A DNA stretch of 54,455 nt, taken from positions 1 to 54,455 of the forward strand of contig JAOUIH010000016.1 of NCBI GenBank assembly GCA_029884165.1, given 5' to 3'. The position numbers and the translations under genes were made by a program. Numbering within the stretch: the first letter of the stretch is position 1; each line of letters starts with the position of its first letter. This document shows positions 16,812 through 25,695 of the stretch, in pieces. The notes beneath the pieces are model-generated. The model was not told the DNA's origin and did not search any database. It saw only the letters and a program-made list of their open reading frames with translations. This DNA is from Gammaproteobacteria bacterium (GTDB lineage: Bacteria > Pseudomonadota > Gammaproteobacteria > Steroidobacterales > Woeseiaceae).

Positions 16812-18905
16812 TTGAACAGACTCAATAAAGAACAACGTGACCGGCTGGTCACACTGGCCTTTGTCGGCATCCTGCTGGTCGTCATGTACGGCCCCGGCGC
16901 CCCGTGGTTCGTCGGAGCCGACCGTTTCCTGTACGACCAGCTGGCGACGCGGGTCAACAACCCGGTCCTGGATGATGGCCTTATCGTCACACTCGACCCG
17001 AGCAAGAAAGATCCCGGGACACTCGTGGACGAATTCGGCCGCCTCCTACGTATAGCCAAGGAATACGGCGCACGCCGGATCGTGCTGCCTGCGCCTCCTG
17101 CGATCGGAGACGATGCGGAGCTGCCCGGCTGGGCGGCCGGGCTTGGCGACGGAGTCCCGGTTTTCGTGTCCAGCAGGCATCGTCTTGCCGATGTCGCGAC
17201 CCGGACTGGATTTCTCGAAACCGATCCCGACAGTGACGGCATCCTGAGGAGCTCGCGCCTTTGGCAGCTCTATGACGGGGCGATGTCGCCATCGCTGCCG
17301 CTCGCCGTAGCGCTCTCGGACCCAGAGCACGCGAATAACCTGAACATGTCGTCGATCGACGATGCGATCTACCTGTCGAACTACCAACCCTTGGCGCGCA
17401 TCGACGCGTCCGACCTGCTGGACGGAACATTTGCAGAATCCGATATCGCCGGCAAGACCGTGTTCATCGACACCGAGATGCCGCTGGTCGCTGCGATAGC
17501 CGTTTTGCCGTCTGGCCAGTACGTCACGAGATCGGAAATCACTGCCTCGCTGCTCGCAAACCTGGAACAACAGGAGGCGATCACTGCCCCGAGTTGGGTC
17601 AACGCGCTGCAATGGCTCATTCCGGCACTGCTGGCAATCATGGCGGTTCTGGTGATGCCCGGACGCTCGCGCAGCGACATCCTTATCATGACCGCGATCC
17701 TGGCGGTGGTACTCGTGCTGGCTGAAGCGCTCACGCTCGCCATAATGAAAATTCGAATCGACCTGGGTCGTCCGCTCTTCGTCGTGCTTGGCGCTGGCAT
17801 TCTCACCTGGTGGCTGACCGGTCAGCTCAAACAGGTAAACGCACAGGCGTTCAAGCGTGGCTCCGCATTCCTTGCGGCTGGCCGCCTCGAGCCTGCGTTC
17901 GCAGAGTTTCGCCGTTGCGAACCCAGCGAGACGCTGGCCTCGGCCATGTACAAGCTGTCTCTGGCATTCGAGGAACAGTCCAAGCCCGAGCGTGCCGAAG
18001 CGGTCCTGGAGTGGCTGAAGCGAACCAATGGCTACCCGGAAGGCGACCCCCGGTCCAATGACCGCCCCAAAGGCACGCCGAAGCGGCTCGGGCGGTACGT
18101 CATCGAACGCAAGATCGGCAACGGTGCCATGGGAGCCGTCTATCTTGCGCGCGATCCCCGAATCAATCGCCCTGTCGCTCTCAAGGTCATCCCGCTGGAG
18201 AAGGAGTTCGAGGACGAAGAACTGGAAGAGGCGCGCGTCCGTTTCTTCCGAGAGGCCGAATCCGCCGGTCGCCTGACGCATCCCAACATCGTCACCGTCT
18301 ACGATGCGGGCGAGGACAAGCATCTGGCCTACATAGCGATGGAATATCTGCCGGGAGCGCCATTGACCAGGTTTACCGATCCGAAGAAATTGCTGGCACC
18401 ACGGAAGGCCCTGGGCCTGTGCGCCAGGACGGCGGAAGCCCTGGATTACGCCCATAACCAGGGCGTAATACATCGCGACATCAAGCCGGCAAACCTGCTC
18501 TACAACCTCCGCGATGACAGCCTCAAGATCAGCGACTTCGGTGTGGCGCGACTGACAGACAACAACCGTACCAAGACCGGTATCGTTCTCGGGACCCCGA
18601 TGTACATGTCGCCGGAGCAGCTGAACGCGGAACCTCTGACTGGCCTTTCGGACTTGTTCTCGCTTGGTGTTACGCTATATGAGCTGCTGGTCGGAGAAGC
18701 GCCCTTTAATGCCTCCAATATTGCAGTGTTGATGTCGAAAATTACCGGTGACGATCCCGCCCCGGTTTCGAACAGGCGCCCCGGGATACCACCGAGCGTC
18801 GATGCAGTATTATTGAAAGCTCTGGCCAAGAGGCCGGAGAACCGATTTTCAAATGGTGCCGAAATGGCGATCGCGCTCCGTAACTGTGCGCGTTATGCCT
18901 CGTAG
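16812..18905 (+). CDS. CHASE2-domain membrane Ser/Thr protein kinase
   Basis: About 697 residues from a TTG start (LNRLNKEQRDRL). Layout: N-terminal membrane segment (about 13-30), extracytoplasmic CHASE2 sensor (about 30-270), three membrane helices (about 275-335), a TPR-like linker (FKRGSAFLAAGRLEPAFAEF), then a Hanks-type kinase from about 425 to the end. The kinase is complete: glycine loop GNGAMGAVY, Lys in VALKVIPL, HRDIKPANLL, SDFGVARL, GTPMYMSPEQL, SDLFSLGVTLYELL. It should sense an envelope signal and phosphorylate cytoplasmic proteins on Ser/Thr. The next two genes encode a PP2C phosphatase and an FHA protein, making a signalling cassette. The frame is open further upstream, but that part does not look like protein. 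Confidence 0.92.
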   Translation: MNRLNKEQRDRLVTLAFVGILLVVMYGPGAPWFVGADRFLYDQLATRVNNPVLDDGLIVTLDPSKKDPGTLVDEFGRLLRIAKEYGARRIVLPAPPAIGDDAELPGWAAGLGDGVPVFVSSRHRLADVATRTGFLETDPDSDGILRSSRLWQLYDGAMSPSLPLAVALSDPEHANNLNMSSIDDAIYLSNYQPLARIDASDLLDGTFAESDIAGKTVFIDTEMPLVAAIAVLPSGQYVTRSEITASLLANLEQQEAITAPSWVNALQWLIPALLAIMAVLVMPGRSRSDILIMTAILAVVLVLAEALTLAIMKIRIDLGRPLFVVLGAGILTWWLTGQLKQVNAQAFKRGSAFLAAGRLEPAFAEFRRCEPSETLASAMYKLSLAFEEQSKPERAEAVLEWLKRTNGYPEGDPRSNDRPKGTPKRLGRYVIERKIGNGAMGAVYLARDPRINRPVALKVIPLEKEFEDEELEEARVRFFREAESAGRLTHPNIVTVYDAGEDKHLAYIAMEYLPGAPLTRFTDPKKLLAPRKALGLCARTAEALDYAHNQGVIHRDIKPANLLYNLRDDSLKISDFGVARLTDNNRTKTGIVLGTPMYMSPEQLNAEPLTGLSDLFSLGVTLYELLVGEAPFNASNIAVLMSKITGDDPAPVSNRRPGIPPSVDAVLLKALAKRPENRFSNGAEMAIALRNCARYAS

Positions 18906-18930
18906 CGCCGCGGATGAGTGACTATCCAGA

Positions 18931-19758
18931 ATGAGTCTCCGAGGCAAGATCAGGATCTCCGAGATCACGGACACCGGCCGGGTTCGGGAGCACAACGAGG
19001 ACGCCATTGGCTCCGATCCCGATGTCGGTCTCATGGTCCTGGCGGATGGCATGGGTGGCTATAACGCCGGCGAGGTTGCCAGCGGCATAGCGGTCCAGAC
19101 CATCACTGACCTGGCCCGGGAGGGCGCGGCCCGCGAGGAACGAAATGACGTCGACCCGACGACCGGCTGGATGCGCCAAACCATCGTGCTGCGGGACGCC
19201 GTGGCCAGGGCCAACAAGATTATTTTCCAGACCGCCCAAAGCCAGAGCCATTGCGAGGGCATGGGCACGACCCTGGTCGCCGCCATGTTCTATGACAACC
19301 GGGTCTCGATCGCCCATGTCGGGGACTCCCGGGCCTATCGCGTGCGGGGCGACCGGTTCGAGCGCCTCACCATGGATCACTCCCTGCTCCAGGAACTGGT
19401 CGACCGCGGCTTTTACTCCCAGGAGGAGGCCCAGCGCTCGACCAACCGAAACTATGTGACCCGCGCTCTCGGAGTCGAACCGACCGTGGAGGTCGAAGTC
19501 CAGGAGTTCGAAGTCGTCCCCGGCGACGTTTATCTGCTATGTTCCGACGGGCTGCCCGACATGGTCGAGGACGACGATATTCACTTAACTATCAGGACTT
19601 TTAATGCTAGTCTTGATGTGGTTGGTCAACAGCTCGTGCAGTTAACGAACGATCATGGGGGCCGTGACAACGTGTCCATCATGCTGGCGCAGGTGGTCCA
19701 ACCGTTCACGGCGAAGCGGGGCTTGGTGCAACGCATTGCGAATATGTTTCGCGCGTGA
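18931..19758 (+). CDS. PP2C-family Ser/Thr protein phosphatase
   Basis: 275 residues, a Mn2+/Mg2+-dependent PPM phosphatase without membrane segments. All core motifs are present: RVREHNEDAIG, LADGMGGYNAGEVAS, GTTLVAAMF, HVGDSRAYR, LLCSDGLPDMV and GGRDNVSIML. It is expected to reverse phosphorylation by the kinase encoded 25 bases upstream. ATG at 18931. The C-terminus ends in a short basic/hydrophobic segment (LVQRIANMFRA). Confidence 0.95.
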   Translation: MSLRGKIRISEITDTGRVREHNEDAIGSDPDVGLMVLADGMGGYNAGEVASGIAVQTITDLAREGAAREERNDVDPTTGWMRQTIVLRDAVARANKIIFQTAQSQSHCEGMGTTLVAAMFYDNRVSIAHVGDSRAYRVRGDRFERLTMDHSLLQELVDRGFYSQEEAQRSTNRNYVTRALGVEPTVEVEVQEFEVVPGDVYLLCSDGLPDMVEDDDIHLTIRTFNASLDVVGQQLVQLTNDHGGRDNVSIMLAQVVQPFTAKRGLVQRIANMFRA

Positions 19759-19823
19759 TGCGCGCGGCGCACCCTGGCTTAATAAAAACGTAGTTCGCTC
19801 TTACTCAAGACGGCAGAGACAGT

Positions 19824-20654
19824 ATGGCTCGCTTAATACTCAGTCTGGATAATCAGGTTCTCGCGGAATACAACATGTCGAAGGAACGTTACACGATCGG
19901 TCGATTGCCCGATAACGACGTTCGTATCGACAATCCCGCAGTGAGTGGCCATCACTCCCTGATCATCAACATCCTCAACGACTCCTTCCTCGAGGACCTG
20001 AACAGCACGAACGGAACCTACGTCAATGGCAAACTGATCAAGAAACATGCGCTGCAGCATGGCGATGTCATCACGATCGGGCACCACCAACTCAGGTTCG
20101 CTGACGATCGCTCGACGGAAAAAGAGCAGGACGAGTTCGAAAAGACCATGGTCATTCCGGCGGGCCAGCAAAATGCCGAACAGCTGGCCAAAGCGGAGGC
20201 TGCCGCTGACCGGGCTGCCGCGCGGAGGGTCAAGGATGAGCGTGTCGACGTCAAGGTCGAGATGCCGGAACCGGAACGCAAGAAAGCTGCTCCGGCAAGC
20301 CCGAGGCCCAGCGCCACGGTAACCCCGCACCCGCATACTCGCACGGCTACCGGCATTGACCCCAGCAACGCGCCGCAGGCGCTGCCGCTGGCCAAACTCC
20401 AGGTTCTCAGTGGCGCATTCGCCGGCCGCGAACTAGAACTCACCAAGGCGCTGACCACGCTGGGCCGCCCGGGCGTACAGGTAGCCGCCATTACTCGGCG
20501 CAAGGAAGGCTACTTCATCGTCAACGTCGAAAGCAGCAAAGACGGCGGATCCCCGCTCGTCAACGGGCAGTCGATCGGCCAACAGGCGCGCAAACTTGCG
20601 GACAACGACGTCGTCCAGATCGCCGGCGTCAAAATGGGTTTTTTCGTCAGCTAG
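19824..20654 (+). CDS. FHA-domain protein with second degenerate FHA-like domain
   Basis: 276 residues. The first FHA domain (about 22-92) has the phosphothreonine-binding set YTIGRLPDNDV, SGHHS and NSTNGTYVNG. A charged, low-complexity linker (93-190; alanine-, proline- and lysine-rich) holds EKTMVIPAG with Thr108, placed like regulatory threonines in other FHA proteins. The C-terminal segment (about 195-276; TLGRPGVQVAAITRRKEGYFI, SPLVNGQSIG, LADNDVVQIAG) looks like a second FHA fold without the SxxH motif. It is 65 bases after the phosphatase gene and probably reads out kinase activity. The partner protein is unknown. Confidence 0.9.
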   Translation: MARLILSLDNQVLAEYNMSKERYTIGRLPDNDVRIDNPAVSGHHSLIINILNDSFLEDLNSTNGTYVNGKLIKKHALQHGDVITIGHHQLRFADDRSTEKEQDEFEKTMVIPAGQQNAEQLAKAEAAADRAAARRVKDERVDVKVEMPEPERKKAAPASPRPSATVTPHPHTRTATGIDPSNAPQALPLAKLQVLSGAFAGRELELTKALTTLGRPGVQVAAITRRKEGYFIVNVESSKDGGSPLVNGQSIGQQARKLADNDVVQIAGVKMGFFVS

Positions 20655-20810
20655 CAGACTGTTGAAAAACCGGCTGCCGGTGCAAGTCACTGATGTCTTG
20701 CCGGTCGATCAATAACGCAGGTGAGTGATCGAGTCCGGGCCGGTGCCGGACTCGCGACGTTGCTAAGGGGCCGGACGCCAATTTTGACCGCGTGCCAGGC
20801 ACGCCGCGCG
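20655..20810. other. convergent intergenic region with two inverted repeats
   Basis: Between the FHA gene and alr. It holds cagactgttgaaaaacc (20656-20672) and a perfect 8-base inverted repeat gagtccgg/ccggactc (20731-20738, 20746-20753). A bulged repeat ccggtgcaag/cttgccgg lies between them. None is followed by a T-run, so termination is unproven. Confidence 0.4.
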
Positions 20811-21914
20811 TTAACCGACGCTGCCAGCCCTGTCGATTACGCCGCATACCAGTGTGTAAGGCACGGTACCGGCGTAGGCCGCCAATTCCTCGACCGGCAG
20901 ACCATCGCCCCAGAGTATGACGTGGTCGCCTGGGCGGTCAGTCGCCCCCGCCCCTAGATCCACGACCGTCAGGTCCATGGATATGACGCCGGCTACCGGA
21001 ACGCGGCGCCCGTTGACAAGTACCGGCGCCCCGGACGGCAGTGCCCGCGTGTACCCGTCGCCATAGCCGACGGCCACGACACCTAGCCGCGTATTTTCGC
21101 GGGCTGTCCACGTTCCGCCGTAGCCGATACTCTCGCCAGCCGCCACGTCGTGTACGGCGACGAGCGTCGATTCGAAGTTCATGACATGCCGAAGCCCGAG
21201 CTGCAGAGCCGTATGGCTGCGGAGCGGCGAGATACCGTACAGCGAGATGCCGGGGCGGATCCAGACCTCACCCTGGTGATTCCAGAATGCCGGGTCGCTG
21301 ACCCGATCATTCCAGCCGAGCAAGGCCGCAGAATTCGCAATGCTGATGTCGCCGTCGAAACCGTCGGTCAACTTGCGGAACCGTTCGATCTGGTCGAGCG
21401 ACCTGCGATCATCAAGATCATCGGCATTCGCGAGGTGGGTCATCAGGCCGATGGCCCGAACCCCGGCGACCGCCCGCAGTCTTGCCACAAGCCTGGCGGC
21501 GTCATCCGTCCGGACGCCCAGGCGATTCATCCCCGTATTGACCTTGAGCCAGACCCGGCAGCGCGCCTGCCCACCGGACGTTTCGAGAAGCTCTAGCTGG
21601 TCCGGCTCATGCACTACGAGGTCGCAATGCAGTTCGAGTGCGCTGGCCAACTCGTCGCGATCCAGGACACCACCCATCAGAACGATTGGCGTCGCGATAC
21701 CGGCGGCCCGCAGTTTCCGGGCCTCCGACAGGCGCGCAACCGCGAGGGCGTCAACCCTGTCGCCCAACGCCCGGGAGACGTTGATGATGCCGTGCCCATA
21801 GGCGTTCGCCTTGACGGCAGCAAGGACCTGGCTGGCAGGCTGCCTGCTATGCAGAAGTTCGAGGTTGTGCAACAACGCGTCGAGCCGGATGTCGGCTCGA
21901 GCACCAAAGCTCAC
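20811..21914 (-). CDS. alr: alanine racemase
   Basis: 367 residues. PLP enzyme interconverting L- and D-alanine for peptidoglycan. PLP lysine in VKANAYGHG (about residue 34), the second catalytic base Tyr in the segment SIGYGGTW, and VVAVGYGDGYTRALP near the C-terminal beta domain. The start is a GTG overlapping the dnaB stop by GTGA, the common dnaB-alr pair. A biosynthetic (Alr) rather than catabolic (DadX) role is inferred from that pairing. Confidence 0.96.
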   Translation of the reverse strand: MSFGARADIRLDALLHNLELLHSRQPASQVLAAVKANAYGHGIINVSRALGDRVDALAVARLSEARKLRAAGIATPIVLMGGVLDRDELASALELHCDLVVHEPDQLELLETSGGQARCRVWLKVNTGMNRLGVRTDDAARLVARLRAVAGVRAIGLMTHLANADDLDDRRSLDQIERFRKLTDGFDGDISIANSAALLGWNDRVSDPAFWNHQGEVWIRPGISLYGISPLRSHTALQLGLRHVMNFESTLVAVHDVAAGESIGYGGTWTARENTRLGVVAVGYGDGYTRALPSGAPVLVNGRRVPVAGVISMDLTVVDLGAGATDRPGDHVILWGDGLPVEELAAYAGTVPYTLVCGVIDRAGSVG

Positions 21915-23308
21915 GGATAGGCCTCGTCCGCGTAAGATTCCGGTACCCAGTTTTCGAATTTCGTATAACGACCCACGAAGGTCAGCGGAAAATCGCCTAT
22001 GGGACCGTTTCGCTGCTTGGCAACGGTGATATCAGCGATGCCCTTGCGAGGCGTATCCTGGTTGTACACTTCTTCGCGGTAAATAAAGACAATCAGGTCC
22101 GCGTCCTGCTCGATGGCGCCTGACTCGCGCAGATCCGACATTACCGGTCGTTTGTCGGTCCGCTGTTCCACGCTGCGATTCAGCTGGGACAGGGCGATAA
22201 TCGGCACCGACAATTCCTTGGCCAGCGCTTTCAACGATCGTGAAATCTCCGAGATCTCCGTCGCCCGATTCTCCTTGTTGCCATGGACCTGCATCAGCTG
22301 CAGGTAATCGAGCACTATCAGGCCCAGACCGTGCTCGCGCTTGAGTCGCCGCGCCCGGGCCCGGACTTCGGTCGGCGACAGCGCGGGGGAGTCATCTATG
22401 AAGATCGGCGCGTCCGACATCAACTGGACCGCCGTGTTAATGCGGGACCAGTCTTCGTCCGGGAATCTGCCGGTTCGGAGGTGCGTCTGATCGACACGAC
22501 CAAGTGACGAAATCATGCGTATCGCGAGCTGTTCAGATGGCATTTCCATCGAAAAGATCGCAGTCGGCACCTTGGCGCCGATCGCCGCATTCTCGGCAAT
22601 GTTCACCGCAAACGTGGTCTTCCCCATAGACGGCCTGCCGGCAACGATGATCAGGTCGCCTGCCTGCAATCCAGCCGTCAGTTTATCGAAATCGGTGTAT
22701 CCGGTGGGTATGCCCGTGATGTCGCCGCCGGACTGATGCAACAGGTCGATTCGATCGACAGCCGCAGGAAGTATCTGCTTCAGGGCCTTGAAACCGATGC
22801 GGCCGCGGGCGCCCTTTTCCGCGATTTCGAATACCAGCCGCTCGGCCTCGTCTACCAGTTCCGTTGCCGGCCTGCCCTCGGTCGAAAACGCGAGGCCGCT
22901 GATTTCGTTACCCGCCTGAATCAGGGACCGGAAAACGGACTTTTCTCGCAGGATTCTCGCATACGCCCGGGCGTTCGCGGCGCCCGGTGTCTCGTTCGCC
23001 AGCGTCGCCAGGTATTCCAGTCCGCCGGCAGTACCCAGTTCGCCGCGACTTTCCAGGTACTCAGCGAGGGTGACCACGTCGCAAGGCTGACCCTCGTTGG
23101 CCAGCGCAGCAATTCCTGCAAATATGACCCGATGGTCCTTCCGATAGAAGTCTTCCGCGACAACCAGGTCGGCAATCTTGTCCCACGCGGATGTATCGAG
23201 CATGAGGCCGCCGATCAGCGACTGCTCGGCCTCGGTTGAATTTGGCGGTACCTTCAGGCGCGCCTCGGCACCCGTCAGGCTACCTCCTTCATCCAGCGCT
23301 CGCACCAT
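21911..23308 (-). CDS. dnaB: replicative DNA helicase
   Basis: 465 residues. Hexameric helicase that unwinds DNA at the fork. N-terminal primase-interaction domain (PPNSTEAEQSLIGGLML), linker, then the RecA-like motor: Walker A GRPSMGKTTFAVNIA near 215, LIVLDYLQLM (Walker B), and the C-terminal DLRESGAIEQDADLIVFIYR. No intein is seen. ATG at 23308. It overlaps alr by 4 bases and lies 237 bases behind rplI. Confidence 0.98.
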   Translation of the reverse strand: MVRALDEGGSLTGAEARLKVPPNSTEAEQSLIGGLMLDTSAWDKIADLVVAEDFYRKDHRVIFAGIAALANEGQPCDVVTLAEYLESRGELGTAGGLEYLATLANETPGAANARAYARILREKSVFRSLIQAGNEISGLAFSTEGRPATELVDEAERLVFEIAEKGARGRIGFKALKQILPAAVDRIDLLHQSGGDITGIPTGYTDFDKLTAGLQAGDLIIVAGRPSMGKTTFAVNIAENAAIGAKVPTAIFSMEMPSEQLAIRMISSLGRVDQTHLRTGRFPDEDWSRINTAVQLMSDAPIFIDDSPALSPTEVRARARRLKREHGLGLIVLDYLQLMQVHGNKENRATEISEISRSLKALAKELSVPIIALSQLNRSVEQRTDKRPVMSDLRESGAIEQDADLIVFIYREEVYNQDTPRKGIADITVAKQRNGPIGDFPLTFVGRYTKFENWVPESYADEAYP

Positions 23309-23390
23309 GCCGCCCAGACCTCTGCTCTGCTATTCCCGCCGTGCCTCAATCGCACCGGTCGCGGGGTAGACAACGGTACCACAGGTCAGC

Positions 23391-23443
23391 AACGTGTTGA
23401 AAAACGGCTTCATGGCGCGGGCAATTGAAACCTGACCCGCGCC
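23391..23443 (-). terminator. likely intrinsic terminator behind rplI
   Basis: Read on the minus strand: perfect 8-base arms GGCGCGGG and CCCGCGCC (23443-23436 and 23421-23414) around a 14-base loop, followed nine bases later by TTTTT. It would end the rpsF-rpsR-DUF2232-rplI transcript before dnaB. The same spot contains gtgttgaaaaacggctt, resembling a stretch at 20660. Confidence 0.5.
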
Positions 23444-23545
23444 GGGCGCCCAAGTGCCGGACTCTTCGGCAGCACGACCGGCCCTGGATCGAACTGGCAA
23501 CTCCGGCAACCGTCCGGATAACCGTTATTGCTTGCCAGCCGGGAA

Positions 23546-23995
23546 CTAGTCCTCGGCCACGACCCGCACGGTGATGTCGACGTTGACGTCCGAATGCAGG
23601 TGCAGCGTGATGACATAGTCGCCGACTTCATGCAACGGGCCGTCCGGCATGCGGATTTCGCTGCGCGACACCTCGACGCCAACCTTTTCGAAAGCCTCGA
23701 CGATGTCGGCAGGACCGACCGAACCGAACAGCTTGCCTTCGCCGCCGACGTTCGCGCGGATGACCAGATCCATGCCCGTGACCAGTTCCGCACGTGCCTT
23801 CGCGGATGCCACCTCCTCCGCCGCTCTCTTTTCGAGATCCGCACGACGGCTCTCGAACTCCTTGAGATTTTCAGGCGTCGCGAGGGCCGCCTTGCCGGTC
23901 GGAATCAGGTAATTCCGGCCGTAGCCCGGCTTGACCTTGACGAGATCCCCGATGCTGCCCAGGTTTTCAACTTTATCCAGCAGAATGACGTTCAT
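23546..23995 (-). CDS. rplI: 50S ribosomal protein L9
   Basis: 149 residues, the usual length. L9 binds domain V of 23S rRNA and reaches out from the L1 stalk base. The N-domain MNVILLDKVENLGSIGDLV with KPGYGRNYLIPTGKA is diagnostic. The long connecting helix (EFESRRADLEKRAAEEVASA) precedes the C-domain (GKLFGSVGPADIVEA). Last gene of the ribosomal protein operon; 43 bases behind the DUF2232 gene. Confidence 0.98.
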   Translation of the reverse strand: MNVILLDKVENLGSIGDLVKVKPGYGRNYLIPTGKAALATPENLKEFESRRADLEKRAAEEVASAKARAELVTGMDLVIRANVGGEGKLFGSVGPADIVEAFEKVGVEVSRSEIRMPDGPLHEVGDYVITLHLHSDVNVDITVRVVAED

Positions 23996-24038
23996 TTTTC
24001 AAACCCGATCAATTAGTTATCTGTTTCGACGCAATCGG

Positions 24039-24932
24039 TTACTGCGCCTCGTTTCTGCGGGCGCGTGACCGAAAGTCGAACCACGCATCCGTGTAGCCAA
24101 GTACCGCCAGTCCCATCAGCAGAATCGCATTCAAGACCGGCAACATCGCGTAAATCAGGAGCAGCGCCAGGAAGGGCAGCGGCCCGTCCGCGTGCAGCCA
24201 GTGCACAATAGCCAGGCCCTGCAGCCAGAAGATCACGAACGCAACGAACGCGAAATTCTCGATCCAGGTCCAGTCCACTACCAGCGCCAGCAGCGATCCA
24301 ATTGCCATCACCGCGGCCAGCACCCGCCCAAAATTCAGGTCGCAGAAGCGCCCATAGGCCGCTTTACGACCTGGCAGGCACTGGTAAAACCAGTAACCTG
24401 CCGCCAGTACGGTCACCAGCAGCGACCAGACTGCGATGACCGTCAACGCCGTCATCTGTGGCGCTATCAGTTGCCGTTGCCCATCCAGCAGCGCAGCCTG
24501 TTCCTGCAGTCCGGCCTCTCTGAAAACCGTCGCGATCTGCGTCAGCACCACTTCCCAGAACTCAGCCGGATCACTGATGGCAACATGAAACGCCAGCGTC
24601 GCCGCGAGCGCCAGTATCACCGAGACCTGCAGCGCCAGTGTCAGCGAACGCGTCGCCCGCACCAGCCCTGCCAGCAGCGCCACCGGCAGCCATGTCATGG
24701 CCGCATTCAGGATTGACTCGGCCACCGGGGCCTGCATCAGGAGCCCCAGAGCCGCTACTGCACCGGCGCCTATAGCTCCGGTCAGGAGCGCCATCCGTAA
24801 CCCGCCGTGCAACGCAACCACCGCCATCACGGCACCGCTCAGTATCTGGGCGAACGGCAGGAAAAAACTGGCCGCCAGTCCCAGAATCGCATTCTGTGGC
24901 CGAGCCACCAACCATGCGGCAACAGCCCGCAA
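24039..24932 (-). CDS. DUF2232 family membrane protein
   Basis: 297 residues with about eight hydrophobic segments (for example LGLAASFFLPFAQILSGAVM, VLAAVMAIGSLLALVVDW, LLLIYAMLPVLNAILLMGLAVLGY). It is the YybS-like DUF2232 protein often found between rpsR and rplI in proteobacteria; its function is unknown. A transporter-like or envelope role is only a guess. The start is a TTG at 24932, 12 bases behind rpsR, with a poor ribosome binding site, so expression may depend on coupling. Confidence 0.82.
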   Translation of the reverse strand: MRAVAAWLVARPQNAILGLAASFFLPFAQILSGAVMAVVALHGGLRMALLTGAIGAGAVAALGLLMQAPVAESILNAAMTWLPVALLAGLVRATRSLTLALQVSVILALAATLAFHVAISDPAEFWEVVLTQIATVFREAGLQEQAALLDGQRQLIAPQMTALTVIAVWSLLVTVLAAGYWFYQCLPGRKAAYGRFCDLNFGRVLAAVMAIGSLLALVVDWTWIENFAFVAFVIFWLQGLAIVHWLHADGPLPFLALLLIYAMLPVLNAILLMGLAVLGYTDAWFDFRSRARRNEAQ

Positions 24933-24944
24933 GATGCGTCCGGT

Positions 24945-25169
24945 TTAGTGCCGGTCCGTGTAAGGGAGCAGCGCCAGGTAGCGCGCCCGCTTGACGGCCG
25001 TCGCGAGTTGCCGTTGGTAGTGCGCCTTCGTCCCGGTGATTCGGCTCGGCACGATCTTGCCCGTCTCTGTCACGTACGCCTTCAACAGGCCGAGGTCCTT
25101 GTAATCGATCTCGGTGATGCCCTCAGCGGTGAACCGACAATACTTGCGTCTACGTGAATAACGATTCAT
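24945..25169 (-). CDS. rpsR: 30S ribosomal protein S18
   Basis: 74 residues from [18 protein letters not shown]18 binds the 30S platform as a dimer with S6. [17 protein letters not shown] and the C-terminal [28 protein letters not shown] (read in parts) are diagnostic. An upstream in-frame ATG at 25181 would add four residues. The ATG at 25169 is preferred because GGAG lies six bases before it and the length then fits the family. The gene directly follows rpsF. Confidence 0.97.
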   Translation of the reverse strand: MNRYSRRRKYCRFTAEGITEIDYKDLGLLKAYVTETGKIVPSRITGTKAHYQRQLATAVKRARYLALLPYTDRH

Positions 25170-25180
25170 TTTCCGCTCCA

Positions 25181-25675
25181 TCAGGCACTCTTCTCTTCAG
25201 CGTCAGACTCGTCATCGATATCGTCGGCCGTTTCGTTGTCCAATTCGTCATCGTCGGACGCATCTTCGTCGTCAGACTGGGCCATCATCGCAGCCTCTGC
25301 GGCAGCCTTTGCATCCCGGCGACGCTGCGCCTCACGCTCTTTGACCTTTTCTTCCTCGACCGCAACCGCCATCGGTGATGCCGCTGTGATCGCCTCGTCG
25401 CGCTTGATGACCAGATGCCGCAGCACCGCGTCATTGAACCTGAAGGCGCTCGTGATTTCGTCGACCACGTCATGTGCGCACTCGACGTTCATCAGGACGT
25501 AGTGCGCCTTATGGACTTTGTTGATGGGGTGTGCGAGTTGGCGGCGACCCCAGTCTTCGCTGCGGTGAACCTGGCCGCCTGACCCAGTTACCATGCCGTG
25601 GTAGCGTTCGACCATGGCGGGCACCAGTTCGCTCTGGTCCGGATGAACCAGAAACACGATTTCGTAATGTCTCAT
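25181..25675 (-). CDS. rpsF: 30S ribosomal protein S6 with long acidic tail
   Basis: 164 residues. The S6 fold covers about the first 100 ([40 protein letters not shown] in parts, [13 protein letters not shown]). The rest is a charged extension: a basic/alanine helix ([19 protein letters not shown]) and an acidic run ([19 protein letters not shown]) ending in EEKSA. E. coli S6 has a shorter acidic end that RimK extends with glutamates. The stop touches the alternative rpsR ATG (TGATG). First gene of the operon. Confidence 0.97.
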   Translation of the reverse strand: MRHYEIVFLVHPDQSELVPAMVERYHGMVTGSGGQVHRSEDWGRRQLAHPINKVHKAHYVLMNVECAHDVVDEITSAFRFNDAVLRHLVIKRDEAITAASPMAVAVEEEKVKEREAQRRRDAKAAAEAAMMAQSDDEDASDDDELDNETADDIDDESDAEEKSA

Positions 25676-25695
25676 TTTGTCCCCTTACGGATTAC

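Noticed and set aside
17046..18473. 475-codon open frame on the minus strand
   Set aside because: Antisense to the CHASE2 kinase, whose motifs are complete; the antisense protein is rich in Arg, Gln and His without any domain.
23410..23844. 144-codon arginine-rich open frame overlapping rplI
   Set aside because: It is a shifted frame of rplI and the spacer behind it; no motif, and L9 is intact.
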